From: Paenibacillus phocaeensis
Lineage (GTDB): Bacteria; Bacillota; Bacilli; Paenibacillales; Paenibacillaceae
Direction of reading: 5' to 3'
Length of the DNA stretch: 64,000 nt
Assembly: GCF_900021165.1 (NCBI RefSeq)
Contig: NZ_FCOQ01000008.1
Coordinates: 104,330-168,329 of the forward strand
The position numbers and the translations under genes are program-made. Shown here piece after piece: positions 40,606 through 50,095 of the stretch. The notes under the pieces were generated by a model, which was not told where the DNA came from, did not search any database, and saw only the letters and a program-made list of their open reading frames with translations. Position 1 is the stretch's first letter. Every line of letters starts with the position of its first letter.

Positions 40606-41055
40606 TTATCCTTCTGGCTTGTAGCTCTTGGACAACTTCTCCAGGATCGTAATGATCATTTCACGCTCCTGCTGGCTGAGTACCGATAAATGCGTTTTCA
40701 ACACTTCCCGCGATTTCTTCCGGGCTTCCCCGAGCACCTCGGCTCCGCGTTCGGTGACCGACAGCAACACGGCCCGCCGATCCTGCTCGTCGTGTCGGCG
40801 CTCCACGTATCCGCTCTGGACGAGGCGATCGATCATTACCGTGATCGCGCTGGGCTTGACCTCCAGCTTGTCGGCCAAGTAGCTGACATTACACGTCTTC
40901 TTCCGGGCAATCAAGGTCAGCATATGAAACTGTGGACCGGTCAGCCCCAGCTCATGATGGTGCATGAGTTCGCTTTTCATTTTGCGAAACGAACTGGACC
41001 ATACGGATTCAATCCGATCTATGTAATTGTCGAGATCAAAGGACAACCCAACCAT
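40606..41055 (-). CDS. MarR-family transcriptional regulator
   Basis: The 149-residue protein has the MarR fold: LGLTGPQFHMLTLIARKKTC, NVSYLADKLEVKPSAITVMI (recognition helix), then DRLVQSGYVERRHDEQDRRA with the wing DEQDRR. An imperfect dyad at the promoter (about 41,068-41,090) may be its operator. The regulated genes are not obvious; it stands alone, divergent from the amino-sugar operon. Confidence 0.88.
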   Translation of the reverse strand: MVGLSFDLDNYIDRIESVWSSSFRKMKSELMHHHELGLTGPQFHMLTLIARKKTCNVSYLADKLEVKPSAITVMIDRLVQSGYVERRHDEQDRRAVLLSVTERGAEVLGEARKKSREVLKTHLSVLSQQEREMIITILEKLSKSYKPEG

Positions 41056-41187
41056 TCCTCTCTCCGATAGATAACCTACTGACTAGTTTATTATGCGCCT
41101 TCCGAAAATTCAAGGAATCTGTCGCCATTTGGCGGGCAAACCTACTTGAAAACGGCTTAGAAATCCTTTATGATGAAACCGGATATC

Positions 41188-41232
41188 AAAATTATTTTCA
41201 CGGTTTATAGTTTATGGATAGAAATAATTTTC
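41188..41232 (+). promoter_or_regulatory. Operator-like dyads before the RpiR-nag operon
   Basis: AAAATTATTTTC (41,188-41,199) and GAAATAATTTTC (41,221-41,232) are dyad-like sites 33 bp apart (about three helical turns), 47 bases before the regulator gene. RpiR regulators bind such A/T-rich dyads. Confidence 0.5.
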
Positions 41233-41278
41233 ATTTTCGATGGATTCAATGGCCGCACTACCCAAGGGAGGACTATCG

Positions 41279-42148
41279 ATGACACCCATATTGCATGCCG
41301 TGTCCAGCCACCTGGAGACGCTGCCGCCGCAGGAGCGCAAGCTGGGCGAATATATTTTGGAAGCGCCGGCCTCCGTTGTGCATCAAGGGATCACGGAGCT
41401 GGCGAACGCTTGCGGAATCAGCCCCTCGACGGTAACGAGGTTCTGCAAGACCTTTCACTTTAAAGGCTTCCCCGATTTCAAAATGAAGCTGGCCTCCGAG
41501 CTGGCCCATAAGCCCGCGGAGAACCATTACCAGGACATCATCGCCGGCAACGACCTTCAGAGAATCGTTGAGGCGATGGAAGCGAACCATGTGGCTTCCA
41601 TTACAGACACCACCCGGCTGCTGGACATGAATCAGCTGTCCCGCGCGGTCGAGGCGTTATGCCGAGCCAAGCGTATCGATCTGTACGGCGTTGCGACCTC
41701 CTCGATCGTGGCCCAGGACTTCTATCAGAAGCTGGTGCGCATCGGCAAGAACTGCACCGCCTTCGCCGACTCGCATATGCAGATCACTTCGGCTTCCGCG
41801 CTGGGGGAAGGCGACGTAGCGCTGGCGATCTCCTATTCGGGCGAGACGCCGGAAACGATTGACGCTCTGCGCTGCGCCAAGGACAGCGGCGCGATCACGC
41901 TATCGCTCACGCAGTACAGCAGCAACTCGCTGGCTTCGCTGGCGGATATTTCATTATTCTCCTCCTCGCTAGAGGAAGGGATGCGCCGGGGGGATATGGC
42001 CTCGCGGATTGCGCAGTTGCACGTCATCGATATTTTGTTCACAGGCATGGTCAGCCTGGAATTCCAGGACTTCATTCCGAAGCTGGAAAGCTCGTACCAG
42101 AACGTACAAATTTACCGTAAAATCCAAGGAGGGCAACATTCATGCTGA
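41279..42148 (+). CDS. RpiR/MurR-family regulator of amino-sugar use
   Basis: ATG 41,279 is used, after AGGGAGGA. The 289-residue protein has an N-terminal RpiR helix-turn-helix (residues about 1-75: QGITELANACGISPSTVTRF, CKTFHFKGFPDFKMKLASEL) and a SIS domain (about 115-250: IDLYGVATSSIVAQDFYQKL, DVALAISYSGETPETIDAL) that senses a sugar phosphate. It overlaps nagB by seven bases, so it likely controls the operon in answer to GlcNAc-6-P or GlcN-6-P. Confidence 0.9.
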   Translation: MTPILHAVSSHLETLPPQERKLGEYILEAPASVVHQGITELANACGISPSTVTRFCKTFHFKGFPDFKMKLASELAHKPAENHYQDIIAGNDLQRIVEAMEANHVASITDTTRLLDMNQLSRAVEALCRAKRIDLYGVATSSIVAQDFYQKLVRIGKNCTAFADSHMQITSASALGEGDVALAISYSGETPETIDALRCAKDSGAITLSLTQYSSNSLASLADISLFSSSLEEGMRRGDMASRIAQLHVIDILFTGMVSLEFQDFIPKLESSYQNVQIYRKIQGGQHSC

Positions 42149-42870
42149 ATATGATCAAAACCAGCAGCGAGCAGCAGTTTAATGAAACCGGGGCAGGCAT
42201 CATCGCCAGCCTTCTTCAGTCCAACCCGCGGGCGATCCTGGGCCTGGCTACAGGCAGTACGCCGGTCGGGGTGTATGAGAAGTTGATCGAGCTCTACAAG
42301 AACGGCAGCGTCAGCTTCAAGCAAGCCAGCAGTTACAACCTGGACGAATATATCGGATTGCCAACAGACCATCCGGAGAGCTATCGCCGTTTCATGGATG
42401 AGAAGCTGTTTCACCATATCGATATTTTGCCCGAAAATACCCATGTGCCATCCGGCAACGCTGCGGATCCGGAGCAAGCCGCCAAGGACTACGCGAAGCT
42501 GCTGGATGAGGCCGGTCAAATCGATTTGCAGTTGCTGGGCCTCGGTCATAACGGGCATATCGGCTTTAACGAACCCGGCGAAGAGCTGACCGGACCGCCG
42601 CATGTCGTAAAGTTGGAAGAACGGACCCGGCTGGCGAATGCACGCTTCTTCAATTCCATTGATGAGGTACCTACACATGCGCTGACGATGGGGATTGGGT
42701 CGATTCTGCAAGCCAAGCAAATCCTGCTGATGGCCAAAGGCGAAGACAAGGCAGAGATCATCGCCAAAGCCTTGAAGGGGCCGATTACAACCCAATGTCC
42801 GGCTTCTTTATTGCAAACCCATTCCAATGTGGTCGTCGTCGTGGACCAGGCGGCAGGGAGATTCCTGTGA
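42142..42870 (+). CDS. nagB: Glucosamine-6-phosphate deaminase
   Basis: The 242-residue enzyme has AILGLATGSTPVGVYEKLIE, SYNLDEYIGLPTDHPESYRR and LLGLGHNGHIGFNEPGEELT, with the catalytic Asp and His of NagB. It converts GlcN-6-P to fructose-6-P and ammonia. Its stop overlaps the nagA ATG (TGATG). The length is that of Firmicute NagB, which lacks the C-terminal allosteric extension. Confidence 0.96.
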   Translation: MLNMIKTSSEQQFNETGAGIIASLLQSNPRAILGLATGSTPVGVYEKLIELYKNGSVSFKQASSYNLDEYIGLPTDHPESYRRFMDEKLFHHIDILPENTHVPSGNAADPEQAAKDYAKLLDEAGQIDLQLLGLGHNGHIGFNEPGEELTGPPHVVKLEERTRLANARFFNSIDEVPTHALTMGIGSILQAKQILLMAKGEDKAEIIAKALKGPITTQCPASLLQTHSNVVVVVDQAAGRFL

Positions 42871-44060
42871 TGAGCGGAACGGCACGCACGTTCAACATCA
42901 TTCATGCTGAAGTGGTTACCCCCCACGGGACGCTGCACGACGGCGCCGTTGCGGTAGAGAACGGCGTCATCACTTATGTGGGGTCTACTGCCGGATGGTC
43001 GGAAGCTCTTCCTGCGGATGCGGAGACGATTGATGCAGCGGGCAGCTATGTGTTGCCCGGCTTTATCGACGTGCATGTGCACGGCGGAATGCTGGAGGAC
43101 TTCTCGAAACCTAGCAAGCAAGGGTTAGACGCGATCACCAAGCTTCATTGCAGTCAAGGGACTACCTCGATGCTGGCAACCACCATGACGCTGCCCAAAA
43201 CCATGATCGAAAATGTGTTGGCAGAAGTCCATCAATACATGTCCGCAGAAATGCCGTACGCGCAATTGGTTGGCGTTCATCTGGAGGGGCCGTTCATCAG
43301 CCCCAAATGGCCGGGCGCTCAAAATCCCGAGCACATCGTCCCGCCGAACCGGGAATGGGTTGAAGCCTGGGACCGGCAATATCCGGGATTAATTAAGCAG
43401 GTTACCTTTGCACCGGAACGGGAGGGTGCACGTGAGCTGATTCGTTATTTGCGGAAACGGGGAATCGTAGCGGCGGCGGGTCATACCGATGCTACTTATG
43501 AAGAAATCATGACCGCTTATGAGGTCGGGTTGAACCACTCCGTGCATATGTTTAATGCGATGACGCCGCTGCATCACCGCAAACCGGGCACGGCAGGAGC
43601 CATCCTGAGCACGCCGGGAATCAGCGCGGAAATCATCGCAGACGGCGTTCACGTCCATCATGCGGCGATCCGGCTGCTAGCCAGCGTCAAAACCGGAAGC
43701 AACCTGGTCCTCATCACCGACGCGATGTCGGCTGCCGGCCTCGGTGATGGAGACTACATGCTAGGCGACCTGCCGGTTGTCGTGAAAGATAATGTCTGCA
43801 CGCTGCGCGACAGCGAAGGGACGCTGGCCGGAAGCACCCTGACGATGATCCGCGGTTTCCGCCATCTCGTACGCGAGATCGGGCTGACGGTGGAACGGGC
43901 ATCGCAAGCCGCCAGCGGGAATCCGGCCAAGCTGATCCGCATCGACCATTTAACCGGCTCGGTAGAGACGGGCAAGCAAGCCGATTTGCTGCTGGTCGAT
44001 CGGGAGCTGGAACTGCAGCGGGTATGGGTCAAGGGACGTTTCATCCGCGATAACGAATAA
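42870..44060 (+). CDS. nagA: N-acetylglucosamine-6-phosphate deacetylase
   Basis: ATG 42,870 is used because it overlaps the nagB stop and follows AGGGAG by ten bases; the longer frame lies inside nagB. The 396-residue enzyme has the amidohydrolase pattern: VLPGFIDVHVHGGMLEDFSK, VGVHLEGPFISPKWPGAQNP, AAGHTDATYEEIMTAYEVGL, VLITDAMSAAGLGDGDYMLG. Metal-binding His and Asp residues are in place. It frees acetate from GlcNAc-6-P, feeding NagB. Confidence 0.96.
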   Translation: MSGTARTFNIIHAEVVTPHGTLHDGAVAVENGVITYVGSTAGWSEALPADAETIDAAGSYVLPGFIDVHVHGGMLEDFSKPSKQGLDAITKLHCSQGTTSMLATTMTLPKTMIENVLAEVHQYMSAEMPYAQLVGVHLEGPFISPKWPGAQNPEHIVPPNREWVEAWDRQYPGLIKQVTFAPEREGARELIRYLRKRGIVAAAGHTDATYEEIMTAYEVGLNHSVHMFNAMTPLHHRKPGTAGAILSTPGISAEIIADGVHVHHAAIRLLASVKTGSNLVLITDAMSAAGLGDGDYMLGDLPVVVKDNVCTLRDSEGTLAGSTLTMIRGFRHLVREIGLTVERASQAASGNPAKLIRIDHLTGSVETGKQADLLLVDRELELQRVWVKGRFIRDNE

Positions 44061-44084
44061 ACAAAACATGCCAGTCACAAAATA

Positions 44085-44130
44085 AAGCGCGAGCGGCAGG
44101 GATGGATCTACATCCCGCTTCTCGCGCTTA
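44085..44130 (+). terminator. Terminator of the nag operon
   Basis: AAGCGCGAG (44,085-44,093) pairs with CTCGCGCTT (44,121-44,129), with an inner GGGATG/CATCCC stem. A short T-rich end follows. Confidence 0.66.
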
Positions 44131-44157
44131 TTGGGTATCCTCGCTTTGAGCTGCAGC

Positions 44158-45243
44158 TTAGCGGGTAGTTCCTCCGGTGAATCCGGCATTCGTACCGCGT
44201 GCGCCGGTGCCGGTTGTGCCCATGTTATCCATCCCGTTGCCCATGCCGGCATTTGGACCTGTCGGCGCATAACCGTTAGGACCGGTCATCGTTCCGGTAC
44301 GACCTGGAAACACTCGATTAATCATCGTTTCGAAATCGCTGATGTAATTGTTCAGCGTTCCGCCGCCGCGGGATTGCGTGCCATAATCACCGATGCGGGA
44401 GACAAAGTCGGAGTCGCCGGACACATAGACATTGCGAATATGAGGTGCCGCTTGCTTAACCGCGGCTTCGATCCGGTTTTTGACATCTTGGGAGACGTTA
44501 TCGGTACCGGCCCCCAAAGCGCCATTCCCGGTGGTGAAGCCTGAAGGGGTATTGTTCATCATTCCGTTATTCGTACCGGTTCCATAAGCCGAAGTCCCTG
44601 TACCCGCACCGCGGTTTACACTGGACATGCCCATGTTGCCGCCGGGATTCATCGACCCGAAGCGATTGCCGGTTGTCCCGGTGCCCAGCATCGAACCGTT
44701 ACCGCTGCGGTTTACGTTATTGTCCGCCCCGAACAAACCGCCGCGCCCGAGATCAAACAGACCGCCCGTGCGGCCGGTACCGCGAGCGAATCCGTTGTCC
44801 CCGGCCCCTCGAGTGCCATAATCCGCGCCGTATGGCCCGCCAACATTGGTTGTCCCGAGACCGATGCCGTTCGGGCGCTGCATGCCGTATGCGGTAGTGC
44901 GGCCTGCAGTATTATTGCCGTGGAGCGTGACACCAACGTAAGCATCACGGTCGGTAACAACGACATGGGCTGTCTGGACGTCGCGAAGTTGTGCAACCTT
45001 ATTGCTCAGCGCGGGGCTGTAACGCAGGGAACGGATCCGCTCGTCCTGCCCGTTGCCGGCACTGCGGGTGAACAGACGGTTGCCCTGATTCAGGGAATTG
45101 ACATCATAGTTGCGGTGATTGCCCCGCAGGCTCTGCGTACGCACATTATTGTTGTGGGTACCGTCACCACAACCCGCCACCAATGCAACCCCGGCAAGCA
45201 ACGCTGCGGACAACGATAGGTTAACGACTTTCGCTCCTCGCAT
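44158..45243 (-). CDS. Sporulation lipoprotein, YhcN/YlaJ family, with Gly/Asn-rich insert
   Basis: ATG 45,243 is used, after GGAGG. The 361-residue protein has a signal peptide with lipobox (LVAGCGDG), the YhcN/YlaJ N-terminal part (NKVAQLRDVQTAHVVVTDRD, AYVGVTLHG, residues about 85-112) and the C-terminal part (VKNRIEAAVKQAAPHIRNVY, VSGDSDFVSRIGDY, about 255-305). Between them lies about 140 residues rich in Gly, Asn and Thr, and a similar tail ends the protein. Family members are spore-membrane lipoproteins; the insert is unusual and may be exposed. Confidence 0.82.
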   Translation of the reverse strand: MRGAKVVNLSLSAALLAGVALVAGCGDGTHNNNVRTQSLRGNHRNYDVNSLNQGNRLFTRSAGNGQDERIRSLRYSPALSNKVAQLRDVQTAHVVVTDRDAYVGVTLHGNNTAGRTTAYGMQRPNGIGLGTTNVGGPYGADYGTRGAGDNGFARGTGRTGGLFDLGRGGLFGADNNVNRSGNGSMLGTGTTGNRFGSMNPGGNMGMSSVNRGAGTGTSAYGTGTNNGMMNNTPSGFTTGNGALGAGTDNVSQDVKNRIEAAVKQAAPHIRNVYVSGDSDFVSRIGDYGTQSRGGGTLNNYISDFETMINRVFPGRTGTMTGPNGYAPTGPNAGMGNGMDNMGTTGTGARGTNAGFTGGTTR

Positions 45244-45455
45244 GTAGTCATCCTCCATCCGTAATAATTAATGTATGAAACAGGACTTATCATGCGCTAA
45301 ATCCCGTCATCGTCATACAGGTAAACATAACCGCGCGACCCACCTCCCGCCTGAATGACCGTGGTCCGAATCCCGGCCAATCCACCCACACCTCCCATTC
45401 CCGTCACGCGTAAACTAATCGTAAGACGCTCAATAACTTCAAGGGGTGCTAGCCC

Positions 45456-46529
45456 ATGAAAGTGCTGTTCACGTTCTATGTTCCGAGCGGAGGGGTGGAG
45501 ACCTTAAACCGCTTGCGCTGCGCTGCGCTAAAAACCCGGAATATCGAGGGTCATATTATGTATTTGCGCCCCGGTTCCGGATTAATCAACACACAGTTGG
45601 CGAACATTCCCGTTATGGTGGGGCCCGGGGATGCCGAATTGGTTCATCGACTGCCGCAATACGATGCGGTTGTAGCTACCTCGGACTACTGGATACCGGG
45701 GAGACTGCGCCGGCTCGGATTTCAGAAGCCGATCATATTTGAAATTCAGGGGTTGGGTACGCGGGAACAAGCGGAACAAACGCTGCGGGAAGGAACGGAG
45801 GAAGTCCTCCGCAATTGCCAAGCTTCCTTGATGCCGCCGACGCCGCATTTAATGGAACTGGCGGCTGCATGCTATCCGACACTGCCCCGGTTCGTATTTC
45901 CGAATCCGCTGGACACGCAGCACTTCCACTATAAGGTTCAACCGAAGAACCCGGTCCCGGTTATCGCTTGGGTCGGACGGCTGGAGCCCAACAAGAACTG
46001 GGAACTGTTCCTGGAAATCGCCGCCGCACTGCACCGCCAGCGTCCGCGGACGGAGATATGGATGTTTCTCGATTATCAGCTTCCATCCGAGGAAATCAAA
46101 AATGCGTTTTGGCAAAACGTCAGCCGTTTGGGGCTTCAATCCAGCCTGAAGCTGTACCCCAATACGCCAAACCGGGAGATGCCCTATTATTTGTCGCGAG
46201 TCGGCGATTCCGGAGGGTTGCTGATCTCCACTTCCATCCTGGAGGGCTTCGGTTATGCCGTCGCCGAGGCGTTGGCTTGCCGCTGTCCCGTCCTCACCAC
46301 CGATTCGGAAGGGGTCCGTTTGTTTATCAAACATAATGAAACGGGCAAGTTCTTCCCTTATCCTCAGGTCGGCCAAGCGGTTGCCGGGGCGCTGGAGCTG
46401 ATGGATCATCACGCGCAGCGGGAGAAGATCCGAAGCTTGGGGCAGAAGCATATTCACCAGTGGTTGTCGCCGCAGCAATATGCCGATTCGTTCCGCCAAA
46501 TGCTGCAGCAATTAGGGGTAAACGGATGA
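45456..46529 (+). CDS. Glycosyltransferase, GT4 family
   Basis: The 357-residue protein has a short N-terminal domain (FYVPSGGVETLNRLRCAALK) and a GT4 C-terminal domain: VIAWVGRLEPNKNWELFLEI, STSILEGFGYAVAEALACRC, PVLTTDSEGVRLFIKHN. The EGFGYAVAEA motif holds the nucleotide-sugar binding Glu residues. It is the only + strand gene of the locus and converges on the GT2-TPR gene. Donor and acceptor are unknown. Confidence 0.88.
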   Translation: MKVLFTFYVPSGGVETLNRLRCAALKTRNIEGHIMYLRPGSGLINTQLANIPVMVGPGDAELVHRLPQYDAVVATSDYWIPGRLRRLGFQKPIIFEIQGLGTREQAEQTLREGTEEVLRNCQASLMPPTPHLMELAAACYPTLPRFVFPNPLDTQHFHYKVQPKNPVPVIAWVGRLEPNKNWELFLEIAAALHRQRPRTEIWMFLDYQLPSEEIKNAFWQNVSRLGLQSSLKLYPNTPNREMPYYLSRVGDSGGLLISTSILEGFGYAVAEALACRCPVLTTDSEGVRLFIKHNETGKFFPYPQVGQAVAGALELMDHHAQREKIRSLGQKHIHQWLSPQQYADSFRQMLQQLGVNG

Positions 46530-46536
46530 AGATGTC

Positions 46537-46569
46537 AAAAAAGAACCTCCGGTGATCGGAGGTTCTTTT
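46537..46569. terminator. Bidirectional terminator between convergent glycosyltransferase genes
   Basis: AAAAGAACCTCCG pairs with CGGAGGTTCTTTT around a six-base loop and has A and T tracts on both sides, so it works in both directions. Confidence 0.82.
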
Positions 46570-46600
46570 GCTCGGCAATTTTTTTGTAAAAATACATATA

Positions 46601-47692
46601 CTATTGGGGAAACGCCGTCCCCAAAGCTAACTTCAGTTTTTTCTCGTTTTCGAGAAGCCCGGGGTCGTCCGGCAAATAGCGAAGCGCCTCCCGATTATGC
46701 TCGTAAGCTTTGGGCAAATGGCCAAGCCGGGCATAACACAGGCAAAGCCGGCTATGCGGCAGCCAGGTCCGGGACGCGGCGTGAACGATCGCCGTCCAGC
46801 TGCCGCCATTTGCGTTCTGCAGAGCCTGAACATACCAATAGGCGGCGATGGCCCACTCCTGCCGGTCTTCCATGCATTTTCCGATGGCACAGCAGATTTC
46901 CGGCTGCGGGATATCGAACCGGAGCGATTGCAGCAGAGCTTCCAGCTTCTCCGGTTCGCGCCCCAACTTCTCATAGCAATCGGCTAGCCGGGTGCAGGTG
47001 AGTACCAGGTCATCCCGGTTCGCCCTTGAATCGCGGAGAAATTCTGTAAAATGCGCCGCCGCCTCTTCAAACCGCCCGGAATCGGCCAACTCGCACGCCA
47101 AATGATAACGCAGGCGCCCTTCCAGCACACCGCCGGCAGCCAAATAATTTTCGATGATCTTCAAATTCCGCCCGGAATGGTCTCCGGCTCCGCGATGGGT
47201 AACGGCGATATCCGACAGCAGCTGTCTTCCCTCCGCGACATCCAGATATTCGTGCACGATCCCGATCCAGCGATAGTTTCGGCTTCGCTTGACCAAACGA
47301 TTTCTCCGGGTGAAGGCCAAGGGGGCTCCGGTTTGCTCCTGCTCGCGAAGCACATAATTCATCAGTACCGCATCGACATCCGAAGTTAATTCTTTCTTCA
47401 ATTGAAGGAACTTGGCGCGATTCGGCTCGGTGAAAATATCGTCGGCATCCAACCAGAGAATATATTCACAGGTCGCTAAGGAAAAGGCGTAATTTCGCGC
47501 GGCCGCAAAGTCGTCGCGCCAGGCAAAATCATAGACTTTGGCCCCGTAAGCCGCCGCGATCTCTGGGGTCCGGTCGGTGGATCCGGTATCGACGACAACG
47601 ATTTCATCCACCAAATCCGCGACCGATTGGAAGCATACGGGAAGAGTATCCTCTTCATTCTTGACGATCATACATAAGCTGACGGTAATCAG
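46601..47692 (-). CDS. Glycosyltransferase GT2 with TPR tail, CTG start
   Basis: The family N-terminus is usually MITISLCMIVKNEE; here the frame reads (M)ITVSLCMIVKNEE if CTG at 47,690-47,692 is the start, with GGAGG 8-9 bases before it and overlap with the upstream stop (CTGA). The usual first ATG would remove the first beta strand. The GT2 domain (residues about 1-220) shows IVVVDTGSTDRTPEIAAAYG and ILWLDADDIFTEPNRAKFLQ; TPR-like helices follow (about 230-360). Such enzymes modify peptides or surface proteins. Confidence 0.82.
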   Translation of the reverse strand: MITVSLCMIVKNEEDTLPVCFQSVADLVDEIVVVDTGSTDRTPEIAAAYGAKVYDFAWRDDFAAARNYAFSLATCEYILWLDADDIFTEPNRAKFLQLKKELTSDVDAVLMNYVLREQEQTGAPLAFTRRNRLVKRSRNYRWIGIVHEYLDVAEGRQLLSDIAVTHRGAGDHSGRNLKIIENYLAAGGVLEGRLRYHLACELADSGRFEEAAAHFTEFLRDSRANRDDLVLTCTRLADCYEKLGREPEKLEALLQSLRFDIPQPEICCAIGKCMEDRQEWAIAAYWYVQALQNANGGSWTAIVHAASRTWLPHSRLCLCYARLGHLPKAYEHNREALRYLPDDPGLLENEKKLKLALGTAFPQ

Positions 47693-48675
47693 TTTAAGAA
47701 TCCTCCCTCCTTCAGCAGCTCGGCAACCTCCGTTTTATTGAGCAAAGACGCATTGGAATGATATTCGGAGAACAGCGTGCGCGGCAGACTGGAATAATGG
47801 GCGTCAAGCTCCTTGGAGCCGGGAGGAAGGATGACAAAATATTGGTCGCTATATTTCAGCGTACTAGGAGCTTCGTAACGGGAGACCAGCACCTCATGCA
47901 GCTTCTCCCCGGGGCGGATGCCGATCTCCTGAACGGGAAGCTGGCGTCCAAGGTAGTGCTCCGACAGCACCTCGGCAATGTCGACGATTCGGCAGGCTTT
48001 CATTTTCATGACGAACGTTTCGCCTCCGATCGCCGTCGTGGCCGCCTTGAGCAGCAGGTCGATCGCCTGCGACAAGGTCAGGAAGAACCGGGTCATCTCC
48101 CGAACCGTAAGCGTTAATGCTTTTCCCTCGCGCAGCTGGTTGATAAACAGCGGGACGACGCTGCCGTTGGTTCCAAGCACGTTGCCTCCGCGAATACAGG
48201 TAAACCGAGTATGCTCGCTTAAATCATTCGCGCGGATCATCAGTTTTTCCCCGATCGCTTTGGTCATGCCGTACGTATTCGTCGGATCTACCGCTTTGTC
48301 GGTGGAGACATCGATCACTTTAATGACCTGATGCGCGATGCTGGCCCGGATGATGTTTTCCGTTCCGAGCACGTTGGTCTTGAGCGCTTCTTCCGGCTGA
48401 AACTCGCAAACCGGGACATGCTTTAACGCCGCCAGATGAAAGACATAGTCGACTCCCTTGCAGGCCGCTTCTACCGCTGCGTAGTCACGAACATCGCCGA
48501 TCAGGTACCGCAAGGAGGCATGCCCGGCAAATTCCCGCTGCATCATAACCTGCGCATATTCGTTTCTCGAGAAAATCCGGAGTTCCCGCGGCCCCTCCTG
48601 CAGCAGCCTTCTTGTCAGCATTTTCCCCCAGGACCCCGTTCCCCCGGTAATTAAAATCGTCTTGTCTTTGAACAT
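47689..48675 (-). CDS. UDP-GlcNAc 4,6-dehydratase-like SDR (FlaA1/CapE type), first copy
   Basis: ATG 48,675 follows AAGGAAGG. The 328-residue protein has a Rossmann TILITGGTGSWGKMLTRRLL and a catalytic STDKAVDPTNTYGMTKAIGE (YxxxK) with CIRGGNVLGTNGSVVPLF. It is a paralogue of the gene at 54,103 (same ends, HLAALKHVPVCEFQPEEALK). It probably makes a 4-keto-6-deoxy UDP-sugar. It lies with a UDP-sugar dehydrogenase and glycosyltransferases in a separate operon from its paralogue. Confidence 0.85.
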   Translation of the reverse strand: MFKDKTILITGGTGSWGKMLTRRLLQEGPRELRIFSRNEYAQVMMQREFAGHASLRYLIGDVRDYAAVEAACKGVDYVFHLAALKHVPVCEFQPEEALKTNVLGTENIIRASIAHQVIKVIDVSTDKAVDPTNTYGMTKAIGEKLMIRANDLSEHTRFTCIRGGNVLGTNGSVVPLFINQLREGKALTLTVREMTRFFLTLSQAIDLLLKAATTAIGGETFVMKMKACRIVDIAEVLSEHYLGRQLPVQEIGIRPGEKLHEVLVSRYEAPSTLKYSDQYFVILPPGSKELDAHYSSLPRTLFSEYHSNASLLNKTEVAELLKEGGFLN

Positions 48676-48720
48676 CAATTCAACCTTCCTTTCGTGACTA
48701 TATTCATCGTGAATTTCCGG

Positions 48721-50028
48721 TCAGGAGCCGGCTGTTCGCCCTGCGGATCCCGATTTCCCGCCGCCTAGCGCAACGATCCGCGCTTTGCCCTGAATCCCGG
48801 CGGCGGCATTTCGCGTATCGAACACGAACGGCGCGTGCTCCAAGACGTCCTCCAGCGGCAACCCGCTGTGATGAACCGCCAGCACCACGCCATCCGAAGA
48901 GGCCAATCGCTCCTCTGTCAACTCCACCGAACGCAGCTTGACGCCTCCGATCTCCGCCTCCGGAATCAGCGGGTCGTGATAATCGACCGCCGCGCCTTCG
49001 GCCATCAACAGCCGGATCAATTCGATGACGCTCGATTCGCGGATATCGGCAACATTCTCCTTGAACGTAATGCCAAGAATCAGAATTCGCTGGCCTTCAA
49101 GAGAGGGGACGTTCAATTCCTCCTGCAGCCGGGAAACGATGTAGGCCGGCATCTCGCGGTTAATCCGCGAGCTGATCTCGATAAACGAGCTGGCCGCCCC
49201 CACCTGTTGCGCTTTCCATTGCAGATAGATCGGATCAACCGGGATACAGTGTCCCCCGACGCCGGGGCCGGGGTAGAACGCTTTGAAGCCAAACGGCTTC
49301 GACGAGGCCGCCTCCACCACTTCCCAGACATTGATCCCCAAGCGATCGCAGAGCAAGGCAAACTCATTGATGAACGAGATATTGACGAAGCGGAACGTGT
49401 TTTCCAGCAATTTGGCCATTTCCGCCGTTTCCGTCGAAGACACCCGGACGACAGTTCGGAATGCCGCGCGATACAGTTCCTCCGTCCGGTCGGTGCAAGC
49501 GGGGGTTATCCCGCTGACGACCTTGGGGATGTCCCGCAACGGATAGCGGCGGCTTCCGGGATTCACCCGTTCCGGGGAAAACCCGACAAAGAAATCCGTT
49601 CCCGGGTTTAGCCCGTTTTTTTGCAGGAGAGGTAAAATAACTTCCCGGGTTGTCCCGGGGTAAGTAGAGCTTTCCAATGCGACCAACTGCCCGGGCCGAA
49701 GATGTTCCCCGATGCTTTCGGCAGCATCGATGAGGTAAGTCATGTCCGGTACATGCTGGTCCGTCAAAGGGGTCGGAACGCATATAATGATCGCTTCGGC
49801 GCCCGCGAGCTCCCCGAAGTCTGAAGTTACCGTCAATTGCTGCGCTTCGACATAACGTTGGATCTTCGCTTCCGGAACGTCCGCGATATAACTGCGCCCC
49901 ATTCGCAGAAGCCGCAACTTATTCTCGTCCTTGTCGAGGCCGATGACGCGAAAGCCTTGGTCCAGGTAAGTTTCGGCCAAAGGCAGACCGACATAGCCCA
50001 TACCAACGATGGCGATGATACGTGACAA
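48721..50028 (-). CDS. UDP-sugar 6-dehydrogenase
   Basis: A TTG start at 50,028 after AGGGGAG is preferred; the ATG 25 codons upstream overlaps the neighbouring gene. The 435-residue enzyme has IIAIVGMGYVGLPLAETYLD, VALESSTYPGTTREVILPLL and GPGVGGHCIPVDPIYLQWKA with the catalytic Cys, plus ITFKENVADIRESSVIELIR. It oxidises UDP-Glc, UDP-GlcNAc or UDP-ManNAc to the uronic acid. It supplies a charged sugar to the locus. Confidence 0.9.
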   Translation of the reverse strand: MSRIIAIVGMGYVGLPLAETYLDQGFRVIGLDKDENKLRLLRMGRSYIADVPEAKIQRYVEAQQLTVTSDFGELAGAEAIIICVPTPLTDQHVPDMTYLIDAAESIGEHLRPGQLVALESSTYPGTTREVILPLLQKNGLNPGTDFFVGFSPERVNPGSRRYPLRDIPKVVSGITPACTDRTEELYRAAFRTVVRVSSTETAEMAKLLENTFRFVNISFINEFALLCDRLGINVWEVVEAASSKPFGFKAFYPGPGVGGHCIPVDPIYLQWKAQQVGAASSFIEISSRINREMPAYIVSRLQEELNVPSLEGQRILILGITFKENVADIRESSVIELIRLLMAEGAAVDYHDPLIPEAEIGGVKLRSVELTEERLASSDGVVLAVHHSGLPLEDVLEHAPFVFDTRNAAAGIQGKARIVALGGGKSGSAGRTAGS

Positions 50029-50095
50029 AATCCATCTCCCCTTTCGCTTGATTTTTGACGATGGACGATCCAATCGCTGTTCTTCCGTAACGGAA

